Shown here: positions 41,344 to 51,500 of the stretch, in pieces
How positions within the stretch are numbered: the first letter of the stretch is position 1
Layout: the number at the start of each line of letters is the position of its first letter
Source of the DNA: Candidatus Zipacnadia bacterium
GTDB taxonomy: Bacteria; Armatimonadota; Zipacnadia; Zipacnadales; UBA5352
Assembly: GCA_029820945.1 (NCBI GenBank)
Contig: JALGUJ010000013.1
Coordinates: 1 to 64,000, forward strand
DNA length: 64,000 bases
Reading direction: 5' to 3'
Notes under the pieces: generated by a model
Database searches by the model: none
Told to the model about the DNA's origin: nothing
Seen by the model: the letters and a program-made list of their open reading frames with translations, nothing else
Program-made: the position numbers and the translations under genes

Positions 41344-42201
41344 TCAGGCGGGCTGGACGGCGAGCAGCGCCTCGCGCAGCGAGTCGAAGATGGCCCTCCC
41401 CGGCCCCGGCGCGTCGAGCGCGCGGGCATCGCCCCAGGCCTCACGGCGCCGCCGCGACCAGGGCCCGCCCAGGTCGGCCGGGACCTGCCGCAGGAAGCTG
41501 GCGCGCTCGGGGTGCGGCATCATCGCCATGACCCTGCCATCTGGACTGCAGATGCCCGCGATGTTCTCGACCGCCCCGTTGGGGTTGATCTCCGGGCGAT
41601 CGTCAACCGTCCCATCCGCATCGCAGTATTGGAAGACGATCTGATCGTTCTCCCGCAGGCGCTCGACCAGCTCGGAGTCACGCGTCGTGAAACGCCCTTC
41701 GCCGTGCGCGATGGGGATGGGGATGACCTCGCCCGGCTGCATCCGCGAGGTCATCAGGCACCGCTCGGGCTCACAGGCGAGCTTCACGAACAGCCACCGG
41801 CAGCAGAAGCCACTGATGCGGCGAGACGGGTCGGGCCGGTTAGGCGCGAGCGCCATCTCGACGTCGCCGGTGTGCAGGCCCGGAATCAGCCCGGCCTCCA
41901 CCAGCACCTGGGCGCCGTTGCAGATGCCCATGGCCGGCTTCCCCGCCTCCACGATCTCGGCCATCATCCGGCCCACCACCGGCTCCTTGGTGGCGATCAC
42001 GCCGGAGCGCACGCGGTCCTGGTACGAGAAGCCGCCGCCGACGATGTACGCGTCGTAGTCACCCAGCGCCTCAGGGGGCAGGTTCCAACGCAGGACATCG
42101 CAGTGCATGCCCGCGGCCTCGGCCGCCCGCTTCGTCTCCCACTCGCAGTTCGAGCCGGGGAACTGCACCAGGGCCACACGTGCTGCCGCCATCTGTGACA
42201 C
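41344..42201 (-). CDS. purQ: Phosphoribosylformylglycinamidine synthase subunit I (glutaminase)
   Basis: PurQ supplies ammonia from glutamine to PurL in step four of purine synthesis. The class I amidotransferase triad is present: Cys in MGICNGAQVLVEAG, and His with Glu in MMPHPERASF. Family blocks VALVQFPGSNCEWE and YIVGGGFSYQDRVRSG are at the N-terminus. With 285 residues it is longer than the usual 220-235 of bacterial PurQ; the excess includes a middle insert and a C-terminal extension after HPER, as in some thermophile and archaeal forms. The start is GTG 42201, six bases after GGGAG; ATG 42192 is an alternative. No purL or purS is nearby. Confidence 0.93.
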   Translation of the reverse strand: MSQMAAARVALVQFPGSNCEWETKRAAEAAGMHCDVLRWNLPPEALGDYDAYIVGGGFSYQDRVRSGVIATKEPVVGRMMAEIVEAGKPAMGICNGAQVLVEAGLIPGLHTGDVEMALAPNRPDPSRRISGFCCRWLFVKLACEPERCLMTSRMQPGEVIPIPIAHGEGRFTTRDSELVERLRENDQIVFQYCDADGTVDDRPEINPNGAVENIAGICSPDGRVMAMMPHPERASFLRQVPADLGGPWSRRRREAWGDARALDAPGPGRAIFDSLREALLAVQPA

Positions 42202-42506
42202 CCGTCTCCCTTCGTTAGATGCTCAATCCGGGAGGTGATTTCGGCGCGGCCCGCGCGAACACCTCTCCTTCACGCGGCCACCAGGTGCGCTCGAAGAGAG
42301 GTCTGCCTGTGCTGATCGACGGAACGCTCGGGGCCGCCGGGGATGAACTGGGGAACTGCTTGGCCCGGCCATCACAGATCGCCGCGACCCTGCGCTTGCG
42401 GCGAGCATCGGTGCTCACCGCCTCGGGGGTCGGCCATTGAGCGTACATGCAAACACCGCGCGGTCTGCCCCGGGTCAGGACGACCCGCTACGGCCCCGAT
42501 CGGGCC
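42202..42506. other. Intergenic stretch without a supported gene
   Basis: These 305 bases lie between two minus-strand genes. Short open frames exist on both strands, but none has a ribosome site or protein-like composition. I see no clear terminator, promoter or repeat. Confidence 0.5.
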
Positions 42507-42878
42507 TCAGCCAACCTCCGCGCGCTGCTCGATGGCATCGCGGATAGTGCTGCAGAGGATCCTCAGCTTGAATGGCTTCGTCAGTGTTGCGAATGCTGTG
42601 GGCAACTCGGGCGGATCGGCCTCGCCCGTGGCGACGATGACCGGCACGCGGCGCAGTCTCGGCTCGGTGCCCATGCACCGCAGCAGGTCCACGCCCGACA
42701 TGTCCGGCATGTGAAGGTCGAGGAGGACGGCATCCGGTGGGCGCCGTCGCGCCATGTTCAGGGCCTCTCGGCCGCTGTGTGACTCCCGGATCTCGTAGCC
42801 GTTCCTCCCAAGGGCGATGCGCAGCAAGGTGGTGATGTGAGGGTCGTCATCCACCACCAACAGACACGGCCCAGTCAT
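42507..42878 (-). CDS. Orphan response-regulator receiver-domain protein
   Basis: The 123-residue protein is a lone CheY-like receiver: acidic pocket LLVVDDDPHI, phospho-acceptor Asp in AVLLDLHMPDMSGVDLL, Thr in VIVATGEAD and Lys in TKPFKLRIL. It has no output domain and no histidine kinase beside it, so it must signal by protein contact or be part of a dispersed phosphorelay. The frame is open to GTG 42935, but the 19 extra residues precede the normal receiver start; I prefer ATG 42878. It lies 68 bases after the oxidoreductase gene on the same strand. Confidence 0.88.
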   Translation of the reverse strand: MTGPCLLVVDDDPHITTLLRIALGRNGYEIRESHSGREALNMARRRPPDAVLLDLHMPDMSGVDLLRCMGTEPRLRRVPVIVATGEADPPELPTAFATLTKPFKLRILCSTIRDAIEQRAEVG

Positions 42879-42946
42879 GGGTCCATCACGTCCGGCCAGG
42901 TCAATGATGATGCCAAGCTGCCCGTGCGCGTACACGGGGGTGTATT

Positions 42947-43993
42947 TTACCCGGCATTACTGTCACTCAACCGCTGATACAGCTCCCGCCACTGATCGTC
43001 TGTGAACGAGGGCGGTAGCGGTACGCGGCGCCCCTCGTACACCGACTGGAGCGCGCCGATCAAGGCATTGAATGTCGCCCTCGCCGTCTCGAACCGGTTC
43101 AGGTGCGGATCGCCTCCATCGAGCCACTCGGCAACGGCCCGTGTGAAGTCCCGCTGGCCCTCGCGCTGCTGGTTGGTCCAACTGCTCTCCCCGTGTACCG
43201 GCTCGGCCATGCCCTGGGCCTGGTACCACCAGCCACCGTTCTGCGTGACGTAGATGCGCCCCTCTCGCCCCAGGATGTCGAAGTGCAGGTGCATCCAGAA
43301 GCTCTCCTCTTCCGGCGTCCCGAGCGCATCCACGTCGCAGTCGAACAGCGCCCTGACACCACCGGGGAACCAGTACTCCGCGAATGTGTGCTCCGGGGCC
43401 CGGTGGTACGCCTTGTAGCCGGTCTCATCGACGCCCCACGCCATCGCCCACACGGCTTGGGGCTCCACGTCATCCATGAGCAGCAGCAACAGGTCCATGG
43501 TGTGCGGGCCCATGCTCATCAGGTTGCCCTTCGTGCTGGCGCGGACCAGGTACACCTCGCCGATCTCGTCCATGGCGCGGCGGATGTGGCCGTCCCGCCA
43601 CTGCGGGAAGTAGCGCCGCTGGCAGTTGACGATGATTTTCATGCCCGACTCATCGCGGATGCGCTCCAGCTCCGCGATCTCCGAGGGCAGGATGGCGATG
43701 GGCTTCTCCAGGATCGTGGCCTGCACGCCGGCCCCTGCCGCGCATTCGGCCTCCCAGACGCGGTTGCCCGGCTGGGTCACCACGTGGACGACGTCGGGCC
43801 GGACCTCGGCCAGCGCGGTCTCGTAGTCCGTGAAGCCCGCCTCAATACCGTGCTCGGCGGTGAACGCTTGAAGCCGCTCCTCGTCGAGGTCACACGCGGC
43901 TACCAGCTCCATGCTCTCGATCTCGGCGTAGACCTCAGCGTGCGCGCGGGCCCGCGGCCCGCAGCCCAGGATCAGCGATCTGTACTGCGCCAT
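42947..43993 (-). CDS. Gfo/Idh/MocA family oxidoreductase
   Basis: The 348-residue enzyme has an N-terminal NAD(P) Rossmann domain (SLILGCGPRARAHAEVYAEI) and the family's EKPIAILPSEIAELE block with the conserved EKP. The C-terminal alpha/beta substrate domain includes GPHTMDLLLLLMDDVEP, which carries the H-x-x-D catalytic-type site. Members oxidise or interconvert sugars and inositols, usually with pyranoside substrates. ATG 43993 follows GAAGGG at eight bases; another ATG is two codons upstream. It is divergent from a second family member at 44167, with a 173-base shared control region. The specific sugar is unknown. Confidence 0.9.
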   Translation of the reverse strand: MAQYRSLILGCGPRARAHAEVYAEIESMELVAACDLDEERLQAFTAEHGIEAGFTDYETALAEVRPDVVHVVTQPGNRVWEAECAAGAGVQATILEKPIAILPSEIAELERIRDESGMKIIVNCQRRYFPQWRDGHIRRAMDEIGEVYLVRASTKGNLMSMGPHTMDLLLLLMDDVEPQAVWAMAWGVDETGYKAYHRAPEHTFAEYWFPGGVRALFDCDVDALGTPEEESFWMHLHFDILGREGRIYVTQNGGWWYQAQGMAEPVHGESSWTNQQREGQRDFTRAVAEWLDGGDPHLNRFETARATFNALIGALQSVYEGRRVPLPPSFTDDQWRELYQRLSDSNAG

Positions 43994-44166
43994 CGACATC
44001 CCTTCCGTCATACGGCGGTCGCGGACAGATGCCCGTTGCTGCCTCACAGGACACATCAGATGGCAGCTATTCGCGCTCGAGGCCCACACACCTCCGGCAG
44101 GTTGCGCCGCGGGAAGCGGGGAATGCTGCCGGACCAGTGTTACACTAGCGAAGGGGACTGATCGTG

Positions 44167-45384
44167 ATGTCTGATACGGTGCGCGTCGGGATGGTCGGCT
44201 GCGGCGGGATCGCCGGGGCCCACCTCAACGGCTACGAGGCACTGACGCAGGCGGGCTACGAGAGGTGCGGCGTCAGCGCCCTCTGCGACGTTAACGAAGA
44301 GAACGCCAACGCCATGGCGGATCGCGTGGAGCAGAGCTTCGGCTCGCGGCCGGCCGTCTTCGCGACCGCCGACGAGATGGTCGAGGCCGAGGCGGCCGAC
44401 GCGGCGGATATCTGCCTGCCGCACGCCTACCACCACACGGCCGCGGTGGCATGCCTCCAGGGCGGCATGCACGTGATGGTCGAGAAGCCCGTAGGCATCA
44501 CCGTGAAAGCCACGCGCCGGATGATGGAGGCCGCGGCAGCCGGCACCGCCCGCTCGGGCGGCGACCTGGTGATCGCCGGAGCCGAGCAGATCCGCCGCTG
44601 CATCGGCGCGCGCGCCATCGAGTGGGCGATCAACGACCGGCGTATGTACGGACACCCGGTCTTCTTCAGCCAGGAGGTCTTCTCGGGGGCCCCGTTCGAC
44701 CGCAGCTCCTACAACATGGCCTGGCGCGCACTGAAGCTGCTGGGCGGTGGCGGGCAGATCCTCGACGGTGGTGCCCACTTCGCGGACATGATCCAGCACG
44801 TCTTCGGACCCGTGGATGAGGTCGTGTGCACCATGCGCACCATCGACGACACCATCATCGACCTGCCGGACGTGGACGCACAGCCCGTGGACGTCGAGGA
44901 CTACTGGACCGCGACGCTGCGCTGGGAGAGCGGCCTGATCGGCCATTGGGCCTGGTCCAACCACGCCTGGGGCCGCAACCTCAGCACGCGCATGTACTAC
45001 GGAACTGAGGGCTCGTTGGCCGATCGCCAGGAGTGGCAGCACCCATTCCAGTTCGGTGCGGACCTGACCCTGTGCGACGGCACCGAAGTGCCGTACGAGG
45101 AGATCGAGCAGCAGTACCTGGCGTCGCTCTCCGAGGACGAGAAGAGCCGGCTCTTCCCCTATGGCATCACCGACGGTATCGCCATCGAGTGCTGGGACTT
45201 CGTGGAGGCGGTGGCCGAGGGCCGCGACCCCGAGATCGGGGCCGAGGAGGCGCTGCAGGCCAAGTCGCTGTGCTTCGCGCTCTACGAGTCCGCCGAGGCG
45301 AATGCGCCCGTGAAGGTCGCCGACGTGCGCGAGGGGCGCGTCAGCGCCTACCAGGATCCCATCGACGAGTACTGGGGGATCTAG
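44167..45384 (+). CDS. Gfo/Idh/MocA family oxidoreductase
   Basis: The 405-residue enzyme has a Rossmann loop RVGMVGCGGIAGAHLNGYE, the VEKPVGITVKATRRMM block with EKP, and LLGGGGQILDGGAHFADMIQHVFG with the GAHFxD catalytic-type motif. The C-terminus contains several Trp, as in sugar dehydrogenases of the family. It differs clearly from the divergent neighbour, so the pair is not a recent duplication. AAGGGG lies 7 bases before GTG 44164 and 10 before ATG 44167; either could be the start. A common pathway with the minus-strand enzyme is likely from the layout. Confidence 0.9.
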   Translation: MSDTVRVGMVGCGGIAGAHLNGYEALTQAGYERCGVSALCDVNEENANAMADRVEQSFGSRPAVFATADEMVEAEAADAADICLPHAYHHTAAVACLQGGMHVMVEKPVGITVKATRRMMEAAAAGTARSGGDLVIAGAEQIRRCIGARAIEWAINDRRMYGHPVFFSQEVFSGAPFDRSSYNMAWRALKLLGGGGQILDGGAHFADMIQHVFGPVDEVVCTMRTIDDTIIDLPDVDAQPVDVEDYWTATLRWESGLIGHWAWSNHAWGRNLSTRMYYGTEGSLADRQEWQHPFQFGADLTLCDGTEVPYEEIEQQYLASLSEDEKSRLFPYGITDGIAIECWDFVEAVAEGRDPEIGAEEALQAKSLCFALYESAEANAPVKVADVREGRVSAYQDPIDEYWGI

Positions 45385-45435
45385 CCACACGGGCCGACCT
45401 CGCTCCCCCGCGCCATGATACGGAGGTGCCCGCTG

Positions 45436-46995
45436 ATGGAGGCCTTCGCCGACCAGATACGCCAGAGGGTGCACGCGCGCTATCCGCTGGTCTACGTGCA
45501 GTCGCTGGAGGAGCAGCGGGTGGAGGAGCAGCTTGCCGGCCTGGCTGAAGAGGAGGGCTATACGCTCCACACCTGGTCCTGCACGCAGGGCTTTGATGGG
45601 CGCGGGCAGGGCGCCGACCCGCTCCAGGCGCTGGACGAGATCAGCGGCTGCGAGGAGAAGGCGATCTTCCTGATGAGGGACTACCACCCGTTCATCGGGG
45701 CGCCGGGGCAGACGAACCCGCAGATCTGCAGGCGGCTACGGGATCTGGCGCAGGAACTGGCGTCGAAGAGCGTGACTGTGGTCTTCGTCTCCCCGGCGGC
45801 GCTGGTGCGGGTGCCTGAGGAGCTGGCGGACGACATCGTGGTGTTGGACTTCCCGCTCCCCGCCCTGGCGGAGCTGGGGAGCATCCTGGACCGGCAGACA
45901 TCCAACCTCCGCAGCCGCGTGCACCTGGACGCCGCGACGCGCGATCGGTTCCTGCGCAGTCTTCTGGGACTGACCGCCAAGACCGCCGAGCGTGCGATCC
46001 GGCGTGCAATCGTCAACGACGGCCGCCTGGACGATGCGGACATCGTACTGGTGCAGGAGGAAAAGCGGCAGGTCATCCGGCGCACCGGAGTGCTGGAGTA
46101 CTACCCCGCGGAGGAGACCATCCAGGACATCGGCGGGCTGGACCTGCTGAAGGGCTGGCTGCGGAGCCGTGGCCGGGCATTCACCGAGGAGGCGCGCAGG
46201 CACGACCTGCCCTGGCCGCGCGGACTGGCCTTGATCGGTGTGCAGGGCTGCGGCAAGTCCCTGGTGGCCAAGTCGATCGCGTCGCTGTGGCAGCTTCCGC
46301 TGCTGCGCTTCGACGTCGGCCGCGTCTTCGGCGGTCTGGTGGGCGAGTCGGAGGCGAACATCCGCACCGCCATCAACGTCTCGGAGGCGCTGAGCCCCTG
46401 CATCCTCTGGATCGACGAGCTGGACAAGGCATTCGCGGGGCTGCGCTCGTACCAGGGCGACTCGGGCACACAGATGCGCGTGTTCGGCTCCTTCATCACC
46501 TGGCTGCAGGAGAAGCAGAGGCCGGTCTTCGTGGCGGCGACGGCCAACAACCCGCAGGAACTGCCGCCGGAGCTGCTGCGGCGCGGGCGCATCGACGAGA
46601 CCTTCTTCGTGGACCTGCCAAGCCAGCCCGAGCGGGAGGAGATCTTCCGGGTGCATCTGGGCAAGCAGCGGCAGGACCCCGCCAGGTTCGACATCCGCCG
46701 GCTGTCGGAGGCGACCGAGGGCTTCAGCGGGGCCGAGATCGAGCAGATCGTCATCGACGCGCGCTTCCTGGCGTTCTTCGAGGGCACGCAGGCCGAGACC
46801 GAACACCTCGCGGCCCAGATCGCCGGTGACCCGGAGCGTGACATCGAGCCCTTCGTGCCTCTCTCGTCCATGATGAGCGAGCAGATCGAGGAGCTTCGCG
46901 CCTGGTCGGTGGGACGCGCGCGCCGCGCCTCTCGCCAGGAGCCGGGGTCGATCCCCGAGATGCCAGCGGGAGGGCGCAGAGCCATCGATCTGTGA
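45436..46995 (+). CDS. Ycf46-like AAA+ ATPase
   Basis: The 519-residue protein has an N-terminal domain of about 230 residues beginning QIRQRVHARYPLVYVQSLEE, typical of the Ycf46/Slr0374 group. The AAA+ module has Walker A GVQGCGKSLVAK (about 268-279), pore-loop region GGLVGESEANIRTA, Walker B CILWIDELDKAF (about 322), sensor ATANNPQELPPELLRRGRIDE with arginine fingers, and FSGAEIEQIV. Ycf46 is known from cyanobacteria and red-algal plastids, where it is linked to regulation of photosynthesis and carbon uptake, and it also occurs in other bacteria. ATG 45436 is nine bases after GGAGG. There is no obvious functional partner beside it. Confidence 0.88.
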   Translation: MEAFADQIRQRVHARYPLVYVQSLEEQRVEEQLAGLAEEEGYTLHTWSCTQGFDGRGQGADPLQALDEISGCEEKAIFLMRDYHPFIGAPGQTNPQICRRLRDLAQELASKSVTVVFVSPAALVRVPEELADDIVVLDFPLPALAELGSILDRQTSNLRSRVHLDAATRDRFLRSLLGLTAKTAERAIRRAIVNDGRLDDADIVLVQEEKRQVIRRTGVLEYYPAEETIQDIGGLDLLKGWLRSRGRAFTEEARRHDLPWPRGLALIGVQGCGKSLVAKSIASLWQLPLLRFDVGRVFGGLVGESEANIRTAINVSEALSPCILWIDELDKAFAGLRSYQGDSGTQMRVFGSFITWLQEKQRPVFVAATANNPQELPPELLRRGRIDETFFVDLPSQPEREEIFRVHLGKQRQDPARFDIRRLSEATEGFSGAEIEQIVIDARFLAFFEGTQAETEHLAAQIAGDPERDIEPFVPLSSMMSEQIEELRAWSVGRARRASRQEPGSIPEMPAGGRRAIDL

Positions 46996-47124
46996 CGTCC
47001 CCGCCCCGCTGACCCCTTCCCGTTCGTCGAGAACAACCTGGCCGCGCCTCGTGCCGGGCAGGTCTCGTCGGCCGTACAGAGAAGTATGTACACGAAGCCC
47101 AAGGCGCAGCGAGGGGGGTCCTTC

Positions 47125-48594
47125 ATGCGTTGGATCGATGCCGGCATCCGCACGGGATTGCTCCTTCTGCTCGCCGTTGACGCCTGCGCGTTCACCGTCC
47201 GTGTCACCTCGTCGCCGACCGGCTCCGAGGTCTGGGCCTCGCCGGTCGATCAACCCGTTATGTATCGCAAGGGCACCACGCCCTGCGAGATCGAGCTCTC
47301 GGGCGAGGGCGCGCCGCACGCGATCCTCATCCGCAGGCGCGGATACTTCGACGCCTACCACTACGCCGAGGCCGACACATCGCAGATCGACGTGGCGCTG
47401 CCCTCCAGGGATGACGCGGGCAACTGGCTGCGCCTGCCGGGTATCCATCAGTACCTCGACATCGACGTGGAGCCTGCGCCCGCCATGAAGCGCTACGAGC
47501 GGCGCTCGCTGCTCGCGGGCCTTCCCGTCTGGCTCGAGCACTTCTGCGGGTGGGCGCCGGACGCGTCCGCCTTCGCCGCCTCCGGGTCCGAATGGGGGCA
47601 CGATCTCGTCGAGGCCGGGCTGGCGCAGGACGAAGAGGCATCGGTCTCTGACCTCTGGTGGGTCCCGGTGGACGGCGAGCCGGTGCTGGTCCATCGCTGG
47701 CTCGGCGAGGACCCGTACCGCAGCTTCACCATGAACGCTGAGTTCACGCCGGACCCGCGCTGGCTGGCGCACTCGGCTGCGGTGGGCGAGCGCGAGGAGA
47801 TCCACCTGTGGTGCTCAGCCACCGCCGAGTCGCGCGTCATCGCCTCCGACGAGAACGAGACGCTCTACTGCCCGCGCCCGTCGCCCGACGGCCGGCTTAT
47901 CGCCTGCGTCGCCGAGACGCTCATCGACGACCTGCGGCGGGACCTGGTCCCCCATCGTCCGGTCGAGGAGCCTGCCGCCCGCGTGGAGATCATGCACCAC
48001 GACGGCGCCGGGCGGCGCGTCCTCGTGGAGGGCGTCCACGAGTGGAACGACCCGGTCTTCTCGCCCGATGGACGCCGTCTCGCCTGCGCCATGGCGGACG
48101 GCTCCGTCACCGTGGTCTCGATCTCCGGCGAGCCGCGCACGGTCATCCGGCAGGAGCACTGGCGGCCCGCGGCCAATCCCATCTGGTCGCCCGACGGCCG
48201 CCGGGTCGCCATCCTCTGCAGTTGCGGGGATGACAAGCCCGGCATGGGCGGTGGCTTCGGCGGCGGCGATGCCAGGCGGACGTTCTGGGCCCGTATCGAC
48301 GGCTCCGAGAGCGGCTTCATCCGCGGCGGCCGCGCGATCCAGTGGTTCGACGATGCATCGCTTCTCATGGTCCTGCGGGGCTTCGACCCCACGGCCGGGC
48401 GCAGTTACGGGCGCGTCGCGGTTGTCGGGCTCGACGGCGCCGTCCGCCGCGTCCTCATCGAGCCCGAGACGATCCATCCCACGGAGCACGTCCGGGTTGA
48501 GCGAGATTCGCTGCCCGGTTCACCGGAGAAGGTCCCGCCCCGACTTGATCTCGGCCTCGCGCCAACCCTACCCACGGGGGGTGCCGCACAATGA
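47125..48594 (+). CDS. Secreted PD40/TolB-like beta-propeller protein
   Basis: The 489-residue protein has a signal peptide (MRWIDAGIRTGLLLLLAVDACA). A PEGA-like beta-domain follows (VTSSPTGSEVWASPVDQP, IEL..ILIRRRGYFDA), which in other proteins sits at the cell surface. The rest is a WD40-like PD40 propeller with repeats such as YCPRPSPDGRLIACVAE, VFSPDGRRLACAMADGSV and IWSPDGRRVAILCSCGD. There is a Gly-rich loop (GMGGGFGGGD). I start at ATG 47125, preceded by GAGGGGGG; ATG 47086 is in frame but poorly placed. Its stop overlaps the start of the DUF3160 gene (ATGA), so the two are co-translated and probably work together outside the cytoplasm. Confidence 0.82.
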   Translation: MRWIDAGIRTGLLLLLAVDACAFTVRVTSSPTGSEVWASPVDQPVMYRKGTTPCEIELSGEGAPHAILIRRRGYFDAYHYAEADTSQIDVALPSRDDAGNWLRLPGIHQYLDIDVEPAPAMKRYERRSLLAGLPVWLEHFCGWAPDASAFAASGSEWGHDLVEAGLAQDEEASVSDLWWVPVDGEPVLVHRWLGEDPYRSFTMNAEFTPDPRWLAHSAAVGEREEIHLWCSATAESRVIASDENETLYCPRPSPDGRLIACVAETLIDDLRRDLVPHRPVEEPAARVEIMHHDGAGRRVLVEGVHEWNDPVFSPDGRRLACAMADGSVTVVSISGEPRTVIRQEHWRPAANPIWSPDGRRVAILCSCGDDKPGMGGGFGGGDARRTFWARIDGSESGFIRGGRAIQWFDDASLLMVLRGFDPTAGRSYGRVAVVGLDGAVRRVLIEPETIHPTEHVRVERDSLPGSPEKVPPRLDLGLAPTLPTGGAAQ

Positions 48595-51500
48595 AGCGCG
48601 CCATCATCTGCCTGATCGCCATCACCGCCGCCGTCGCCGCATTCGCCGACTTCCCGGAGCCGAGGAACCTGCCGCTGCTCGCCGGGTACTGCGAGCTCGA
48701 CGAGGCCGAGACCGCGGCGCTGCTCGACCGCGGCCTGCTGGTGCTCGATGACATCTGCGAGACCAACCTCTACTCGTGCTACTACGGCCTGTACCTCAAC
48801 GGCCCACCGGTCTACGTCACCTCCGACGCGATGCTCTACCTGTGGTACGAGGCCCATCGCAGGGCCCTCATGGCCGCGGAGGAGCAGATCCTCAGCCCAC
48901 GGCTCTCAGAGTTCGTCGAGGGACTCTTCGAGCAGACACAGGCGCTGCGGGCTGCGGCCGATGACGGCCGCCTGCGCGAGAACGCGGTGATGCTCGCGGT
49001 GGTGCGCAGGCTGCTTGACCCCGGCTGGGAGCCGCCCGGGGAGATCGCGGCGCAGGTTGCCGCCGAGGTCGGGCTCGTCATGGACCACTCCCGGGTCGGC
49101 GTCTACCCCGAGGACGACTACACCCAGTACGAGGTGCGCGGCTACTACACCACCAGCGAGGAGCTGTCGCGCTACTTCCGGGGCGCGAAGTACCTCGCCC
49201 GCCGGGTCTTCCGCGTCGCAGATCCGAACCACCCCGGCGACGCGGCCCGCGAGCTGGGGCGGGCGGCGTTCCTTGCGCTCGCCATGCGCGAGGGCGAGGG
49301 ACTGCGCGCGCTCTACCGGGGCATCCACGACCTGCGCGGCAACCTGGCCGGCCCGACCGACTCCATCGCGCTGGACCTGCTGGCCGACGCCTGCGCGGCG
49401 GCCTGGGGCGAGGGCTGGTCGCGGGAGGACATCGGCGACCTGCAGGGCCTCCGCGCCGAGCTGGCGGATGACCGCTATCCCACCACGCGCATCAACACGC
49501 GCGTCTCCTACGATCCCTCGGAGATGATGGCCGGCAAGAAGATCGTGAGCGTGTTGGGCGAGCACTACATCCCCGACAGCGACCTCTTCATGCACACCTG
49601 CGAGCCCGCGATCATGCACCGCCACCTGCCCACCGGCCTCGACGTCGCGACCGCACTGGGCTCGCATGAGGCCGCCCGCAAGCTGCGCGAGGTCGCTGCG
49701 GAGTTCCCACAGGTGGTGCCCGCCGCCCAGGAGTTCGGCCCACGGATGACCGGCGACAGCGTCTACGGCGCGTGGCTGGACACGCTGCGCGCGCTCTTCG
49801 ATGAGCCGGAGGGCATGCCGCGGTTCGCGCAGACGCCCGCGTGGGATGACAAGCAGATCAACGCCTGCCTGACGAGCTGGGCGCACCTGCGGCACAACTA
49901 CATCCTCTACGGCGCGCAGGCGTACACCGTCTGCGGTCTCGCGTCCGGCGGCGGCATGGTCGAGCCCCTCCCGCAGTTCTTCGCCAGCTATGCCGCGATG
50001 TGCGGCGCCCTGCACGACCGCCTCGCGGAGGCGGGGCTCGAGGGCCGCGCGCTGACGGTTCTGCAGGCGCTACAGGCCAAGGCAGAGACCTTCGAGCGCT
50101 GTGCCGAGGATCAGCTCGCAGGCCGCGACACCTCCTGGGCGGACGGGCAGATCCACGACTTCGCGAGCTTCATCAAGGGCGTGTACTTCGACAGCCCGCT
50201 GGTCATCGCCGACGTCGCCACGAGCTCTGAGACCGGGCAGGTCCTGCACGCGGCATCCGGGCCCTTCCACCCCATCGTGGTGCTGGCCGAGGAGGATGGC
50301 CGCTGGTACGGCGCGGTCGGCTACGTCGGCTCCTACTACGAGATCGTCGAGCCGCGGTTCGGCCGCATCACGGACGAGGAGTGGAAGACGCGCGTTCAGA
50401 GCGAGTACGCCCGCCCGGAGCCGCCCGAGTGGCTCGCGTCACTGTATGGCCCGGTGCCGCCCGAGCAGGTGGCGATCCGCGAGCGCCTGCGCGAGATCGA
50501 GGAGCTGCTGCGCGATGATCTCGACGCGGGCGTCGCGGCTGCCGAGCAGCTCATGGCCGAACACCGCGACACCGAGTGGGAGCCCGCGGCCGCGCTCATC
50601 GCGGCGCAGGCGCTCAACGAGGCCGAGCATTACCAGCGCACCGTGGGCCTGCTCGCGCATCTCGGTCGCATGTACGGCTGCGATGCCCGCGACGCGGCGC
50701 GCAAGGTGCTGCAGCATGCGGAGTGGCACGTGAATCACCAGGAGCGCGAGCAGGCCGCGGTGGAGACGCTGGAGGAGAAGCTGGCGCCCACGGCCCCCCG
50801 CGAGGGCCTCTCGCCGGAGGAGGAGGTCGAGCGCCAGGACCGCCGGGCGGAGATACTCATCCGGGGCACCGGCAGCCACCCGCACATCATGGGGGTCAAG
50901 CCCGAGGTCTGGCGGCGCATCCTCGAGGAGTGCCCGCGATCGCACTACGCGCCGGTGGCGAAGCTTGGGCTCGTGATGGCGGACGTCGATGAAGGCCGGC
51001 TCCACGCCGCTGCCGACCCCGAGGTGCTGGTGGCGGAGATGGCGAGGGACGCCCGCCCCAAGGTGGAAGCGCTGGCTGAGGAGTACGCGGGCACGCCGTT
51101 GGAGCTTGCGACGCGCACCATGTACGTCGGGACCTTCGCGCTGGCCGGCGAGTACGCGGACGCCTGGGAGCGTGTCAAGCCCCTGCTCGAAACGGAGCCG
51201 CTCGATGCGGGCCCGTACAGGCCCGCACTGGAGCTCGCGGATGAGGTCTGGCGCTTCAGCGGCTGGCCCTTCACCCAGATCGACCCACGAGAGCTCGTGC
51301 AGGACCTCCTCGAGCCGCTCGCTTCCTCCGCTCTCGCCGATGGCGACGTTGCGCTCCTGCGCGACATCGTCTCAGTCGCGAGGAGACACAATCTGCCCGA
51401 CTACGGCGGCAGCACCTGCGAGATGCTGGGCACTATCGAGTACTTCTGCGCTGAGCCCGACGCCTTCAGCGACCTCGCCCCCCTCATCGCGTGGCGCTAC

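Noticed and set aside
42215-42448. Overlapping short open frames on both strands between purQ and the receiver gene
   Set aside because: Neither has a ribosome site, a recognisable motif or a normal amino-acid composition.
44102-44146. Possible promoter (TTGCGC and extended -10 TGT TACACT) for the plus-strand Gfo/Idh/MocA gene
   Set aside because: The spacing between the two boxes is far from 17, and the predicted transcript start would fall inside the ribosome site of that gene.
45736-47805. Long minus-strand frames opposite the Ycf46-like and PD40 genes
   Set aside because: They lack motifs and ribosome sites and overlap two well supported plus-strand genes.
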